Source of the DNA: Betaproteobacteria bacterium
GTDB taxonomy: Bacteria > Pseudomonadota > Gammaproteobacteria > Burkholderiales > Burkholderiaceae_C
Assembly (NCBI GenBank): GCA_947453725.1
Contig: CANGHH010000001.1
Coordinates: 372,001-436,000 of the forward strand
DNA length: 64,000 nucleotides
Reading direction: 5' to 3'
Below the pieces are notes generated by a model that did no database searches, had not been told where the DNA came from, and saw nothing but the letters and a program-made list of their open reading frames with translations. Shown piece by piece: positions 15,790-31,719 of the stretch. Within the stretch, counting starts at the first letter, position 1, and each line of letters begins with the position of its first letter. The translations under genes and the position numbers were made by a program.

Positions 15790-16757
15790 TGGCCGCGACC
15801 CTGCCCTTGCGCGAGCTGGGCCGCAGCGGCCTGATGGTGTCGCCGCTGTGCTTCGGCGGTAATGTCTTCGGTTGGACGGTGGATGAAGCGACCTCGTTCT
15901 CGCTGCTCGACGCCTGGCTGGACGCCGGCTTCAACTTCGTCGACACCGCCGACGTCTACTCGGCCTGGGCACCGCGGCATGTCGGTGGCGAGTCGGAAAC
16001 CGTCATCGGCAAGTGGTTCAAGACCAGCGGCAAGCGCAACCGCGTGGTGCTGGCGACCAAGGTCGGCAAGCCGATGGGGCCGGACCAGAAAGGCCTGAAG
16101 CCGGCCTACATCCGCCAGGCCGTCGAAGCCAGCTTGCGGCGTCTGCAGACCGACCACATCGATCTCTACCAATCGCATGACGATGACGTCGACACGCCGC
16201 TGGCCGAGACGATGGCCGCTTTCGACGGCCTGATCAAGGCCGGCAAGGTGCGGGCCGTGGGCGCGTCGAACTACAGCGCGCCGCGCCTGGCGGCTGCGCT
16301 GCAAGCCAGCGCCGACAACGGCCTGGCGCGCTACGAAAGCCTGCAGCCGCTGTTCAACCCCATCGACCGCGCGGTGTTCGAAGACGCGCTGCAGCCGCTG
16401 TGCGTGGCGCAGGGTCTGGGCGTGATCAATTTCTACGGTTTGGCGGCGGGCTTCCTGACTGGCAAGTACCGCCAGCCTGAGGATGCCGGCAAGAGCCCGC
16501 GCGGTGCGAATGTGGTCGCCCGCTACCTCAACGAACGCGGCCTGCGCGTGCTGGCCGGGCTGGACGCGGTGGCCGCGCGCCATGGCGTCCGGACCACGAC
16601 GGGGCAGGTGGCGCTGGCCTGGCAGATGGTGCAGCCGGGCATCACTGCGCCCATCGCCAGCGCCACGACGCTGAAACAACTGGCCGAACTGGTTGCTGCC
16701 GCGCAGCGGGTGCTGACGGCGCAAGACCTGCTGGAGTTGACCGCGGCCAGCGCCTGA
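15789..16757 (+). CDS. Aldo/keto reductase
   Basis: This 322-residue TIM-barrel oxidoreductase has the AKR motifs: FVDTADVYSAW (catalytic Asp and Tyr), VLATKVG (Lys) and IDLYQSHDDDV near the active-site His. A C-terminal NADPH-binding region carries IASATTLKQLAELV. It resembles the general stress / YajO-like subfamily; the substrate is unknown. It overlaps the gentisate dioxygenase gene (TGATG), so the two are probably co-translated. It is convergent with the minus-strand ppsR paralog. Confidence 0.88.
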   Translation: MAATLPLRELGRSGLMVSPLCFGGNVFGWTVDEATSFSLLDAWLDAGFNFVDTADVYSAWAPRHVGGESETVIGKWFKTSGKRNRVVLATKVGKPMGPDQKGLKPAYIRQAVEASLRRLQTDHIDLYQSHDDDVDTPLAETMAAFDGLIKAGKVRAVGASNYSAPRLAAALQASADNGLARYESLQPLFNPIDRAVFEDALQPLCVAQGLGVINFYGLAAGFLTGKYRQPEDAGKSPRGANVVARYLNERGLRVLAGLDAVAARHGVRTTTGQVALAWQMVQPGITAPIASATTLKQLAELVAAAQRVLTAQDLLELTAASA

Positions 16758-16776
16758 ACCGTGCGGCCGGTCGGGC

Positions 16777-18192
16777 TCAGCGCCCGGTGGCTGCCGCTTC
16801 CAGCGCGATCGCGTTCTTCAGCTGGGCCAGCTGGCTGGCGCTCACGCCGAGCAGCCGGGCCGCCGCGTCGTCGCTGGTCGTCCGGGCGAGCGCTTGTTGC
16901 ACCAGGTGGTGGCGGAGCCATTTCTCGCCCCGCCGCAGCAGTTCGGGCAAGGGCGCGTTGCCCAGTGCTGCCGCCAGGGCCTCGATCGCAGAGCCCGTTG
17001 ACTGCAGGGGAGCTCCGGCTGGCGCCCCCTGCGCGGGCAGGGTGGGCCGCACGATGAAACCCAGGCATTCCTGATCGCCTTCGATCAGCAGCATGCCGGT
17101 CACGGCCAGCGCCTGAGGTTCGGGGCGTTGCGCGCGCAGCGTCAAGGGCCTGTCCTGGGCCAGGCCGCTCTCGCGCACCGCCTGCAGCAGGTCGGCGACA
17201 TCGGACTCGGCCGGCCCCAGCCAGTCGGCCAGGCGCCGCCCGCGGATCTGGTCTTCGTCGTCGGCGTCAGCCAGCCGGACGAAGCCGCGGCTGGCCCCGA
17301 GGACCTGGCCGCGCATGTCGGTGACGAGGATGCCGTCGCGCGTGCCTTCGACCAGACGGCTCAGCACGGCTTCAAGCGGCAAGGCCTCGCTGGACAAAGG
17401 TTCGGCTGCGCGGGCGCGCAGCAACAGGCGATTGCCAGCTGCGGTGCGCAGCGGCAGCGCCATCAAACCAACCGACAGGTGGCTGCCGGCCAGCCTTGCA
17501 CGGATCTCGGCCGGCTGCGCCGTGGCGCGCGCCCGCCACAGCAGTTCGCGCACGGCTGGCCTGGCGTGGGCTTCGAACTGCTGTTCGGCGGCGCGGCCGG
17601 CCAGCGGCAGGCCGCCATCCTGCAGCAGCAGGGTCGCGGCGGCGTTGCCGTCCAGGATGCACAGGGTGTCGGCGTCCACCGTCAGCACGGCATCGGTGGC
17701 CACCTGCAGCAACAGGCGGTGGCGCGTCTCGGTTTGCCGGCTGCGCCAGTAGCCACGCTCGATGTCTTGCTGGGTGCTGAGAAAACGCTGCTGGATGGCC
17801 GACACCGTGCGCAGGTCGCGCCCGACAGCGAGTACCGGGCCATGCTCGCCCAGACGCATGGCGGTGTAGGCGACGGGAATGTCACCACCGGACTCGTTGG
17901 CGTGATTGACTTCGCGGCGGCGGGCCAACCCGGTGTCGCTGACGTCGCCGAGCAACTTTTCGATCTTGCGGCGGGTACCTGCCGTGACGGTGTCGGCCCA
18001 GCGTTGACCGACCCAGCCCCGGGCCAGGACCGACATCGGGGCCTGCGGGTCTTGCGCCACGCTGAGAACCACACCCTGGTCGCTGATGACGAGCGCGATG
18101 TCGCTGGACAGCGCGACAAACACCTGGGCCAGATCGGGTGCGCAGCTGGCCAGGGCAGCCAGGTCGGCCGGCTGGAGCAAGCGGCGGCTCAT
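16777..18192 (-). CDS. PpsR/CrtJ-like regulator, divergent second copy with degenerate HTH
   Basis: This 471-residue protein has the PpsR layout. An N-terminal domain (FVALSSDIALVISDQGVVL) is followed by the linker VGRDLRTVSAIQQRFLSTQQ and DIERGYWRSRQTETRHRLLL. Two PAS-like domains then lie at about 160-260 and 285-385. These stretches match the ppsR gene at 20618. The C-terminal Fis-type helix-turn-helix is poorly conserved: the DNRASAA...LGLSRQSLYVKLRR block of true PpsR is replaced by DDAAARLLGVSASQLAQLKN, and the redox cysteine is missing. It lies 125 bases downstream of bchP, probably in the bchG-bchP transcript. It may have altered DNA specificity, or act as a partner or anti-repressor; this is inference. 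Confidence 0.8.
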   Translation of the reverse strand: MSRRLLQPADLAALASCAPDLAQVFVALSSDIALVISDQGVVLSVAQDPQAPMSVLARGWVGQRWADTVTAGTRRKIEKLLGDVSDTGLARRREVNHANESGGDIPVAYTAMRLGEHGPVLAVGRDLRTVSAIQQRFLSTQQDIERGYWRSRQTETRHRLLLQVATDAVLTVDADTLCILDGNAAATLLLQDGGLPLAGRAAEQQFEAHARPAVRELLWRARATAQPAEIRARLAGSHLSVGLMALPLRTAAGNRLLLRARAAEPLSSEALPLEAVLSRLVEGTRDGILVTDMRGQVLGASRGFVRLADADDEDQIRGRRLADWLGPAESDVADLLQAVRESGLAQDRPLTLRAQRPEPQALAVTGMLLIEGDQECLGFIVRPTLPAQGAPAGAPLQSTGSAIEALAAALGNAPLPELLRRGEKWLRHHLVQQALARTTSDDAAARLLGVSASQLAQLKNAIALEAAATGR

Positions 18193-18317
18193 AGTCAGTG
18201 CCTCGTGTGGAGTGATGGTCCTGGCCGGTTCGGTAATGATTGGATGGGTTCTCGGTCGGCGATCAGTGGCCGCTCAGGTCGACCGGCCCTGCAGACCGGT
18301 GTCTCGATGGCGCGCCA

Positions 18318-19556
18318 TCACGCCTTGGCCAGCCCCAGCAGGTGGGCCATGTCCTTGAAGAAGATGCGCACATGGGCCATTGGCTTCTTGCGCGCGAGTT
18401 CCTTGTTCATGTAGGACTCGAAGGTCAGCTGTTGGACGTCCTTGTCCATGCAGATCTTGACGAAGCTCTCGCGCCGCTTGTCACTGCTGTACCAGAAGCG
18501 CTGCATGATGCCCAGCACCCAGAACACCTTGCCATGGGCCTTCATGAACTTCTTGCGCGCTGTGGCCAGCGCGCGGGCGTCGCCGGTTTCCAGGTAGGCA
18601 TGTGCCGCCTCGGCGGCCAGACGGCCGCCGTAGAGGGCGTAATAGATGCCTTCGCCCGATGCCGGTGCCACCACGCCAGCGGCGTCACCGGCCAGCACCA
18701 CGGCACGCCCATCGTCCCAGCGCGGCAGCGGCTTCATCGGCAGCGGTGCGCCTTCGCGACGGATGACCTCCAGCGCCTGCAGTCCGGCGGCCTGTCGCAG
18801 GGCCCCGGTGGCGCCACGCAAGGAGAAGCCCTTGTCGGCGCTGCCAGTGCCGACGCTGAGCGTGTTGCCATGCGGGAAGACCCAGCCGTAGAAGTCGGGC
18901 GACAGTTCGCCTCGGTAGTAGACGTCGCAGCGCGTGTCGTCGTAGCCGGCCGGACGCACCGCGGGCGCGCGCAGGATCTCGTGGTACGCGAAGACGTATT
19001 CGGTCTTTTCGGCGCCGGGCACGCATTGCTGCGCAACGGCCGAGCGCGCGCCGTCGGCGCCGATCACGCAGCGTGCCCGGACCGTGGCGGCGATGCCTTC
19101 GCTGCGGAAGTCCTTGCGCAAGGCGGTCGCGCCGTCGTCGGTGCGGTTGCGGAAATGCACCACCGGCACACCGTCGTCGGTGTACTCGATGCGTTCGAAG
19201 GTGCCGGTGCAGCGTACCGCACCGCTGTTGGCTGCGCGCTCGCGCAGCCATTCGTCGAACTGTTCGCGGTCGACCATGCCCACATAACCGTTTTCGATCG
19301 GGATGTCGACCTTGCGGTCGGCTGGCGAGATCATCCTCGCCGAGCGGGCCTTGGCGACCAGCAGGTGGTCGGGGATCAGGAAGTCCTTGATGGCGCGCGG
19401 CGGAATCGCGCCGCCACAGGGCTTGATGCGGCCTGCGCGGTCCAGCAAGAGCACGCTGTGCCCGAGCGCCGCCAGGTCGTTGGCGGCGGTGGCACCGGCG
19501 GGGCCGCCACCGATAATGACCACGTCGTATCCGCGGGATGCGTCGACAGCTTTCAT
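18318..19556 (-). CDS. bchP: Geranylgeranyl diphosphate reductase / geranylgeranyl-bacteriochlorophyll reductase
   Basis: This 412-residue flavoprotein has an N-terminal FAD-binding GGGPAGATAANDLA motif. The geranylgeranyl-reductase signatures are clear: RIKPCGGAIPPRAIKDFLI, GYVGMVDREQFDEWLR, VIGADGARSAVA and LAGDAAGVVAPASGEGIYYA. It reduces three double bonds of the geranylgeranyl tail to give the phytyl tail of bacteriochlorophyll a. The ATG at 19556 is used because CAAGGAACGTC precedes it and the FAD motif follows soon after. It is 48 bases downstream of bchG in the same operon. Confidence 0.95.
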   Translation of the reverse strand: MKAVDASRGYDVVIIGGGPAGATAANDLAALGHSVLLLDRAGRIKPCGGAIPPRAIKDFLIPDHLLVAKARSARMISPADRKVDIPIENGYVGMVDREQFDEWLRERAANSGAVRCTGTFERIEYTDDGVPVVHFRNRTDDGATALRKDFRSEGIAATVRARCVIGADGARSAVAQQCVPGAEKTEYVFAYHEILRAPAVRPAGYDDTRCDVYYRGELSPDFYGWVFPHGNTLSVGTGSADKGFSLRGATGALRQAAGLQALEVIRREGAPLPMKPLPRWDDGRAVVLAGDAAGVVAPASGEGIYYALYGGRLAAEAAHAYLETGDARALATARKKFMKAHGKVFWVLGIMQRFWYSSDKRRESFVKICMDKDVQQLTFESYMNKELARKKPMAHVRIFFKDMAHLLGLAKA

Positions 19557-19604
19557 GACGTTCCTTGGGTTTGCAGGACCTTGGGGGTGGATGGCGGGCG
19601 GCAT

Positions 19605-20537
19605 TCAGGAGCCGGCCAGCAGGATGCCGCGCAGCGCAAAGGCGCTGACCATCATGCCGGCAACGAAAAGCGGGACACCGAAGCCGCTGTACCAGAGCGC
19701 CTGGCGTATCGGGTCGGCCAGGAAGCGCCGCATCATCAGGCCCTGCCCGCAAATCAGGCCGGCGATGGCCAGCGCGTGCAGCGGCTGACCCCAGGCCAGC
19801 AACAGACCCGCGACGCCGCACTGCGGCAGGGCCATGATCAGGCAGGCTGCGCGCGCCGCTCCCGGCACGCCCAGGCGCACGGGCAGGGAACCGATGCCCA
19901 TCTGCCGGTCGCCTTCGATCGCCTTGAAGTCGTTCAGGGTCATGATGCCGTGGGCGCCGGCGCTGTACAGCGCTGCCAGCAGCAGCGATGGCCAGCCTGG
20001 CGACTGCCCGCCGGCCATCACCACCCCGCCGGTGACCCAGGCCAGGCCTTCGTAGCAGATGCCGCAGGCCGCGCAGCCCCACCAGCCGTTCATCTTCAGC
20101 CGCAGCGGCGGCGCGCTGTAGGCCCAGGCCAGCAACAGGCCGACCACGGCCGCACCGACGCCCCAGGGGCCGAGCAGCGTCGAAACGGCCAGCGACAGCA
20201 GCGTCCAGACGAGGGCCAGATACAGGCCCCAGCGGCCTGGCATGCGGCCCGAAGGGATCGGGCGCTGGGGCTCGTTGATCGCGTCGACATGGCGGTCGTA
20301 CCAGTCGTTGACGGCCTGGCTGGTGGCGCAGACCAGCGGGCCGCTCAGCAGCACGCCCGCCAGCACCAGCCCCCAGCGCCCGGCCAGCGGCACGCCCGAC
20401 GCCACCACGCCGCAGCCGAAAGCCCACATCGGGGGGAACCAGGTGACGGGTTTCAGCAGTTCGGCAATCGCCGAAGGCGCAGGCCGTGTGCGTTGCTTGT
20501 CGATTGCCGCTGACGCGGGCAAGGCCGGGAGTTCCAT
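19605..20537 (-). CDS. bchG: Bacteriochlorophyll synthase (geranylgeranyl/phytyl transferase)
   Basis: This 310-residue UbiA-family prenyltransferase has about eight membrane segments. The first Asp-rich motif is NDWYDRHVDAINEPQRPIP, and the second region is LNDFKAIEGDRQMGIGSLP. It attaches a geranylgeranyl group to bacteriochlorophyllide a in the inner membrane. It is first in the bchG-bchP-ppsR-like operon. Two PpsR boxes and a -35/-10 pair lie directly upstream, with only 6 bases between the -10 and the ATG and no ribosome site, so the mRNA may be leaderless. Confidence 0.95.
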   Translation of the reverse strand: MELPALPASAAIDKQRTRPAPSAIAELLKPVTWFPPMWAFGCGVVASGVPLAGRWGLVLAGVLLSGPLVCATSQAVNDWYDRHVDAINEPQRPIPSGRMPGRWGLYLALVWTLLSLAVSTLLGPWGVGAAVVGLLLAWAYSAPPLRLKMNGWWGCAACGICYEGLAWVTGGVVMAGGQSPGWPSLLLAALYSAGAHGIMTLNDFKAIEGDRQMGIGSLPVRLGVPGAARAACLIMALPQCGVAGLLLAWGQPLHALAIAGLICGQGLMMRRFLADPIRQALWYSGFGVPLFVAGMMVSAFALRGILLAGS

Positions 20538-20540
20538 GTC

Positions 20541-20584
20541 TGTATATTGGACATGACACTCAAAGCCGTCAAGCTATGTTTACA
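20541..20584 (-). promoter_or_regulatory. bchG promoter with two PpsR boxes 8 bp apart
   Basis: Read on minus, TGTAAACATAGCTTGACG (20567-20584) and TGTCATGTCCAATATACA (20541-20558) fit TGT-N12-ACA/ACG, separated by 8 bp. The -35 TTGACG (20567-20572) ends the first box. The -10 CAATAT (20544-20549) lies in the second, with a 17-bp spacer. Repressor binding would cover both elements. Confidence 0.8.
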
Positions 20585-20617
20585 CCCGTTTCTGAGTCGG
20601 GTCTGCTTGCAGCGCCG

Positions 20618-22084
20618 CTATTCGTCGCTGCCCAGGCTGCCCAGGCCGTAGCGGCGCAGCTTCACATACAGGCTTTGCCGCGACAGGCCCAACAGCAGCG
20701 CGGCCGATGCGCGGTTGTCGTGCGACATGCCCAGCGCGGTCTCGATGCACAGCTGCTCGATCAGGTCGGTGGTTTCCGAGACGATGTCCTTCAGCGGCAT
20801 ACGGCCGACCAGCTCGGTCAGCTCGCTGACCGAGCGCGTCATCGCTTTGCCGCCTTCGGGTTCCGGCTTCAGGCGCCGTTCGATGTCGCGGATGGCGAAG
20901 GCCAGCACCGCGGTCTCGGCCGGCATCAGTTGGGTGGCCGAGATCTCGACCTCGACGGCGGTGCCGTATTCGCCCCGCATGGCGGTGACGAAGCGACCGA
21001 CGCTGCCGCGCTGGCGCAGGTTACTGATCAGCACACCCAGTTCGACACCGGTGCGGCCCAGCCAGCGGTCGAGCGGCTGGCCGCGCGCCTGGTCTTCGCC
21101 GCTCAGCCCGGCCAGCGACAGGAAAGCCCGGTTGGCGCTGAGCACCTTGCCCGAGGCATCGCAAAAAACCAGGCCATCGGGCACGTTCTGCACAAAAGCC
21201 ACCAGCGTCTGTTCCCAGGTGCCTTCGCGCGCGGTGGCCGGGCCTTTGCGGCTCTGGCCGGCCGTCGCCGCGTCGCTGTGCAAGGGTGTCAGGCGGACCA
21301 GCACGAAAGCCGCGTCATCCTGGCGAAATACCGAGGCCGAAACCGACAACTCGGCGCCCTCGTCGGCCAGGCGGGTTTGGATCGCGTCCTTCTTGCCCAC
21401 CGAGCGTGCCGCGGCCAGCATGTCCTGCAGGCGTTCGCCGTGCGCGGGGTCGAAGAGGGCAGACAGCGATCCGCCCACCAGCTTGGCGCGCACGCTGCCG
21501 CACAAGGCGCGCGCCGCCGGGTTGGCTTCCAGCACCTTCTGCGTCGATCCATCGACCACCAGCACGGCCTCGGACGAGGTCTCCAGCAGGTGGCGGTAGC
21601 GCGTCTCCGCCTCACGAAAGCGCCAGTAATCGCGTTCCATCGACTGCTGGGTTTCCACCAGCCGGCGCTGCAGCGCGACCATGGCCCGCAGGTCGCGGCC
21701 GAAGGCCACGATGCGGCTCTTCGCGCGCGAACCGGCGTCTCCGCTGATGCGAACCGCCGAATACATCAGTGGCAGGTCGTCGCTGCCCTGCATCGGGTGG
21801 TTGACCTGGCGCCAGCGCGACGTCGCTTCGACCGCCGCGTGGGCGTCGCGCAGCAGCGCTTCGACCTTCTGGCGGCTGTCGGGCGCCACCGTCTGCACCC
21901 ACGGCAGGCCGCGCCACGCGCGCGCGCCGACCGCTGCCGTGTCGTCGCCATGGATCACGACATCGAGGATCGTGCCTTCGCCGTCCAGCACGAGGGCGAT
22001 ATCACTGGAAGCGCCCACCAAGCGCGACACGCTCTTGGCGTCCAGGGCGCCGAGTGCGTATGGTTCGCCTTGAGTGCGGGGCAT
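20618..22084 (-). CDS. ppsR: PpsR/CrtJ photosynthesis repressor
   Basis: This 488-residue protein has an N-terminal PAS-like domain (LVGASSDIALVLDGEGTIL), a linker with VAFGRDLRAMVALQRRLVE, and PAS domains at about 165-280 and 295-400. The C-terminal Fis-type helix-turn-helix (454-484) has DNRASAA and GLSRQSLYVKLRRYGLG. Cys446 just before the HTH matches the conserved redox-sensitive cysteine of CrtJ/PpsR. It represses bch, crt and puc genes through TGT-N12-ACA boxes, many of which lie in this window. It is downstream of aerR on the same strand. A longer reading upstream is not supported. Confidence 0.95.
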   Translation of the reverse strand: MPRTQGEPYALGALDAKSVSRLVGASSDIALVLDGEGTILDVVIHGDDTAAVGARAWRGLPWVQTVAPDSRQKVEALLRDAHAAVEATSRWRQVNHPMQGSDDLPLMYSAVRISGDAGSRAKSRIVAFGRDLRAMVALQRRLVETQQSMERDYWRFREAETRYRHLLETSSEAVLVVDGSTQKVLEANPAARALCGSVRAKLVGGSLSALFDPAHGERLQDMLAAARSVGKKDAIQTRLADEGAELSVSASVFRQDDAAFVLVRLTPLHSDAATAGQSRKGPATAREGTWEQTLVAFVQNVPDGLVFCDASGKVLSANRAFLSLAGLSGEDQARGQPLDRWLGRTGVELGVLISNLRQRGSVGRFVTAMRGEYGTAVEVEISATQLMPAETAVLAFAIRDIERRLKPEPEGGKAMTRSVSELTELVGRMPLKDIVSETTDLIEQLCIETALGMSHDNRASAALLLGLSRQSLYVKLRRYGLGSLGSDE

Positions 22085-22095
22085 GTGCCGTTGAT

Positions 22096-22139
22096 GTTGC
22101 GAGGAGATGGACAGATGATAGTGTCAACCTGGCCTGCCA
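22096..22139 (-). promoter_or_regulatory. Weak candidate PpsR box pair before ppsR
   Basis: On minus, TGGCAGGCCAGGTTGACA and TGTCCATCTCCTCGCAAC are near-matches to TGT-N12-ACA and lie 8 bp apart, like the strong pairs elsewhere. TTGACA could serve as a -35, but no convincing -10 follows. Autoregulation is possible; this is a low-confidence call. Confidence 0.3.
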
Positions 22140-22159
22140 CGCGAAGGGAATATTGCAGT

Positions 22160-23095
22160 CTAGGTCTTGTGCCGGCTCATGCGGGACGTCAAGGCGGCCA
22201 TCAAGCGTTCGGCCAGATGCGGTGCTTCCCGACCATCGCGGGCTGTTCCATCGGCCCCGACTTCGGCCGCCAATTCGGCCCGCTGCGTGAAAGGCGGGCC
22301 GCCGACCAGCACCACCAGATTCGGGTTGCGCGCCGCCGCCCGGGCCGCCTGGATGCTGGCCTTGAGCCAGGGCAAGCGGGCGTCGCTGCCGACGGAAAAA
22401 CCGATGATGTCGACCCATTCGTCGCGCACCTTGGCTGCCGGGTCGGTGACCGCGCCGCCTACGCCGCCCAGCACGTCCCAGCCGTTGCGGCGGAAGAATT
22501 CGGCCACCATCGACAGCCCAAAGCTGTGTTGCTCATCGCCGGGCTGCACGAAGAGGGCGCGGCGGCCGTGGGGCGGGTGGTCGACCTCGGCGCCGAAGGC
22601 CGGGCTCCATTCGCGCATCAGGCGTTGCAGACGACCCAGTGCGACGGTGACGGTCGAGAAGTCGCACAGGTCTTCTTCCCACAGCAGACCCAGTTGCCTG
22701 GCTGCGGGGCCGAGCAGTTCCAGATACAGCGCTTCAACGGCCACGCCCCGTGCGCGCAGCTTCGAGACGGTGGTGGCGATCTGCGTTTCCTGCTCGCCGA
22801 TGATCTGCGCCACGAAGGCCTGAACCTCGGCGTCGCTGATCGTGGCAGTGGCCTCGACGGGTGTGGCAGCTTGCGGCCGGTGGGCTTGCACCAGACGTGG
22901 AATGACATCGGTTTCGATCGCCCGGGCCAGGCGGACCAAGCGCTGCTTGGCATCGTGCGGATCGGACTCGGCGTTGGCCCATGCGGAACTGCTTACCCCG
23001 ACCGGCCAGGTCAGCGCTGGTTCCGGGGCGCAGACGGACGGGGCCTCATCGGGCGTTCGGCTGGAATTCCGGCTCGAATCACCTTGCATGTCCAT
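22160..23095 (-). CDS. aerR: AerR/PpaA-type cobalamin-binding antirepressor
   Basis: This 311-residue protein has a variable, Ser/Pro-rich N-terminal 45 residues. A helical B12-binding cap follows (LYLELLGPAARQLGLLWEEDLCDFSTVTVALGRL, shown here in parts), then a Rossmann-type B12-binding domain. The E-x-H-x-x-G motif is present as EQHSFG, with His190 as the likely lower ligand. GFSVGSDARLPWLKASIQ and VVLVGGPPF are typical of the family. AerR/PpaA proteins modulate PpsR/CrtJ in response to light and oxygen. The position directly upstream of ppsR supports this. An own promoter is suggested at 23268-23296. Confidence 0.88.
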   Translation of the reverse strand: MDMQGDSSRNSSRTPDEAPSVCAPEPALTWPVGVSSSAWANAESDPHDAKQRLVRLARAIETDVIPRLVQAHRPQAATPVEATATISDAEVQAFVAQIIGEQETQIATTVSKLRARGVAVEALYLELLGPAARQLGLLWEEDLCDFSTVTVALGRLQRLMREWSPAFGAEVDHPPHGRRALFVQPGDEQHSFGLSMVAEFFRRNGWDVLGGVGGAVTDPAAKVRDEWVDIIGFSVGSDARLPWLKASIQAARAAARNPNLVVLVGGPPFTQRAELAAEVGADGTARDGREAPHLAERLMAALTSRMSRHKT

Positions 23096-23267
23096 CTCCC
23101 GCTACGGCTGCTGTCGGCTCAAGATCCACCGGCGCCGGGGATCAGCAATTGCAGGGTCCGATGACCGACTTGAACCAGTGTGTTCGACGGTGCCCGGGTG
23201 CAATCGACGGCCCTACAGCTACGGCGCGATTCAACTGGTTGTTTCAATCATCCTTTCGGACACAGGG

Positions 23268-23296
23268 GTTGTAAACCGCCGCAGCGCTTGCGTCAA
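23268..23296 (-). promoter_or_regulatory. Candidate sigma-70-type promoter for aerR
   Basis: On minus, TTGACG (23291-23296) and TACAAC (23268-23273) are separated by 17 bp. No good TGT-N12-ACA pair overlaps them. The leader to the aerR ATG would be about 165 bases. Confidence 0.4.
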
Positions 23297-23412
23297 AACA
23301 TTTTGAACTCGGTGTTTGCACCAGTCCGGCGGGCCCGGGCCGGGAGGCTGGCGCTGCCGTCTGGTGCGCCCTTTCCGCGGGGTGGCCGGGGGTCTGCGGC
23401 CCGGACTGTGGG

Positions 23413-23479
23413 TGCCCGAATGTGTCAACAAGGATTTACGTCTATCTGAATTGACACAAGGGCATGCAGCCTCTAGGCT
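23413..23479 (+). promoter_or_regulatory. bchF promoter with PpsR boxes
   Basis: TTGACA at 23451-23456 and TAGGCT at 23474-23479 are 17 bp apart. PpsR-type boxes precede them. TGC-N12-ACA at 23413-23430 and CGT-N12-ACA at 23439-23456 are 8 bp apart. TGTCAACAAGGATTTACG at 23423-23440 overlaps both and is nearly identical to a box at bchC. Only 7 bases lie between the -10 and the ATG at 23487, so +1 probably falls on the start codon. Confidence 0.7.
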
Positions 23480-23486
23480 AGACCCC

Positions 23487-25339
<1,853 letters not shown>

Positions 25340-25341
25340 TC

Positions 25342-26977
25342 ATGCAGTTGACCCTGTGGACCTACGAAGGCCCGCCGCACATCGGCGCGATGCGTATCGC
25401 CACCGCGATGAAGCAACTGCATTACGTGCTGCATGCGCCGCAGGGCGACACCTACGCCGATCTGCTGTTCACGATGATCGAGCGGCGCAAGCAGCGCCCG
25501 CCGGTCACTTACACCACCTTCCAGGCGCGTGACCTGGGTGGCGACACCGCCGAGCTGTTCAAGACGGCCGCGCTGGAAGCCTTCGAGCGCTTCCAACCGC
25601 AAGCCATGTTGGTCGGTGCTTCCTGCACCGCCGAGCTGATCCAGGACGACCCGGGTGGCCTGGCCGCTGCGCTGAAGCTGCCGATACCGGTGGTGCCGCT
25701 CGAATTGCCGGCCTACCAGCGCAAGGAAAACTGGGGCGCCTCCGAAACCCTGTACCAGCTGGTGCGCGCGCTGTGCACGCCGCTGCTGCCGCCGGCGGGC
25801 AGCAAGCGCCAGCGCACCGATGGCGAGCGCGCCCGCTGCAACGTGCTGGGACCGACCGCGCTGGGCTTTCGCCACCGCGATGACCTGCGCGAGGTGCTGG
25901 ACCTGCTGCGCCGGCTGGATGTCGACATCAATGTCGTGGCGCCGCTCGACGCCACCCCGCAGGACCTGACCCGGCTGGGCAACGCCGACTTCAACGTCGT
26001 GATGTACCCGGAAGTGGCCGCGCAGACGGCCGCCTGGCTGGCCCGCAGCTTTGGCCAGGCCACCATCAAGACCGTGCCGATCGGCGTCGGCGCGACGCGC
26101 GAGTTCATCGAGCAGGTGGCAGCCCTCAGTGGTGCTGACGCGACCGAGCTGCTGAGCGACCCGCGGGCCCGTTCGACCTGGTACGCGCGCTCGGTCGATT
26201 CCACCTACCTCACCGGCAAGCGCGTCTATGTCTTCGGCGACGCCACGCACGTGGTGGCCGCAGCGCGCATCGCCGCCACCGAACTGGGCTTCCAGGTCGT
26301 CGGCATGGGCACCTACAGCCGGGAATTCGCCCGCGACGTGCGCGAGGCCGCCAAGGTCTACGGTGTCGAGGCGCTGATCACCGACGACTACCTCGACGTC
26401 GAAGAACAGGTAGCCGCGCTGCAGCCCGAGCTGGTGCTGGGCACGCAGATGGAACGCCACATCGCCAAACGCCTGGGCATTCCCTGCGCCGTCATCTCGG
26501 CGCCGATGCATGTGCAGGATTTCCCGGCCCGGCATTCGCCGCAGATGGGCTTCGAAGGCGCGAACGTGCTGTTCGACACCTGGGTCCACCCGCTGATGAT
26601 GGGCCTGGAAGAGCACCTGCTGCACATGTTCCGCGACGACTTCGAATTCCACGAGGACGCGGCGCCGTCGCACCTGGGCTCGGCGGCCAAGCGGCCGGTC
26701 GAGGTGCTGGAATCGGTCGCTGTACCCGCTGTGCCTGTCGCGTCGATGGTCGCCATGCCAGCGCCGGCCGCGGCGCCATCCGCCGATTCGATCATGGCCG
26801 GCAGCGCCGCTTCCGACAGCGCGGCCGGTGCCGTGTCGGCCGCCGCCGCCTGGACGGCGGACGCCGAAAAGGAACTCAAGAAGATTCCGTTTTTCGTGCG
26901 CGGCAAGGCTCGCCGCAACACCGAGGCCTATGCTGGCGAACTCGGCTTGAAGCACATCACCGTCGAGACGCTCTACG

Positions 26978-27003
<26 letters not shown>
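25342..27003 (+). CDS. bchB: Light-independent protochlorophyllide reductase subunit B
   Basis: This 553-residue protein begins [18 protein letters not shown] with cluster-region motifs ([17 protein letters not shown]). The Asp ligand of the NB cluster in BchB is expected in the TYADLLF region. The C-terminal domain ends [18 protein letters not shown] and [14 protein letters not shown]. Between about residues 455 and 505 is an Ala/Val/Ser-rich low-complexity linker that makes the protein slightly longer than usual. It pairs with BchN and receives electrons from BchL. The gene overlaps bchH by 26 bases. Confidence 0.96.
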
Positions 27004-31698
<4,695 letters not shown>

Positions 31699-31719
31699 TC
31701 GCCAGCACCGGACAACGCC

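Larger units (their letters stand above)
23096..23486. other. 391-bp divergent intergenic region aerR / bchF
   Basis: The region holds a candidate leftward aerR promoter near 23268-23296 and the rightward bchF promoter with PpsR boxes at 23413-23479. The stretch around 23320-23410 is very GC-rich with small stem-forming segments but no gene I can support. No tRNA or small-protein frame with a ribosome site is seen. Confidence 0.6.

Noticed and set aside
20486..23164. An 892-codon plus-strand open frame across ppsR and aerR
   Set aside because: It is antisense to two recognisable regulators and has the amino-acid bias of a shadow frame. The same applies to long frames opposite bchB, bchH, lhaA, acsF and bchD.
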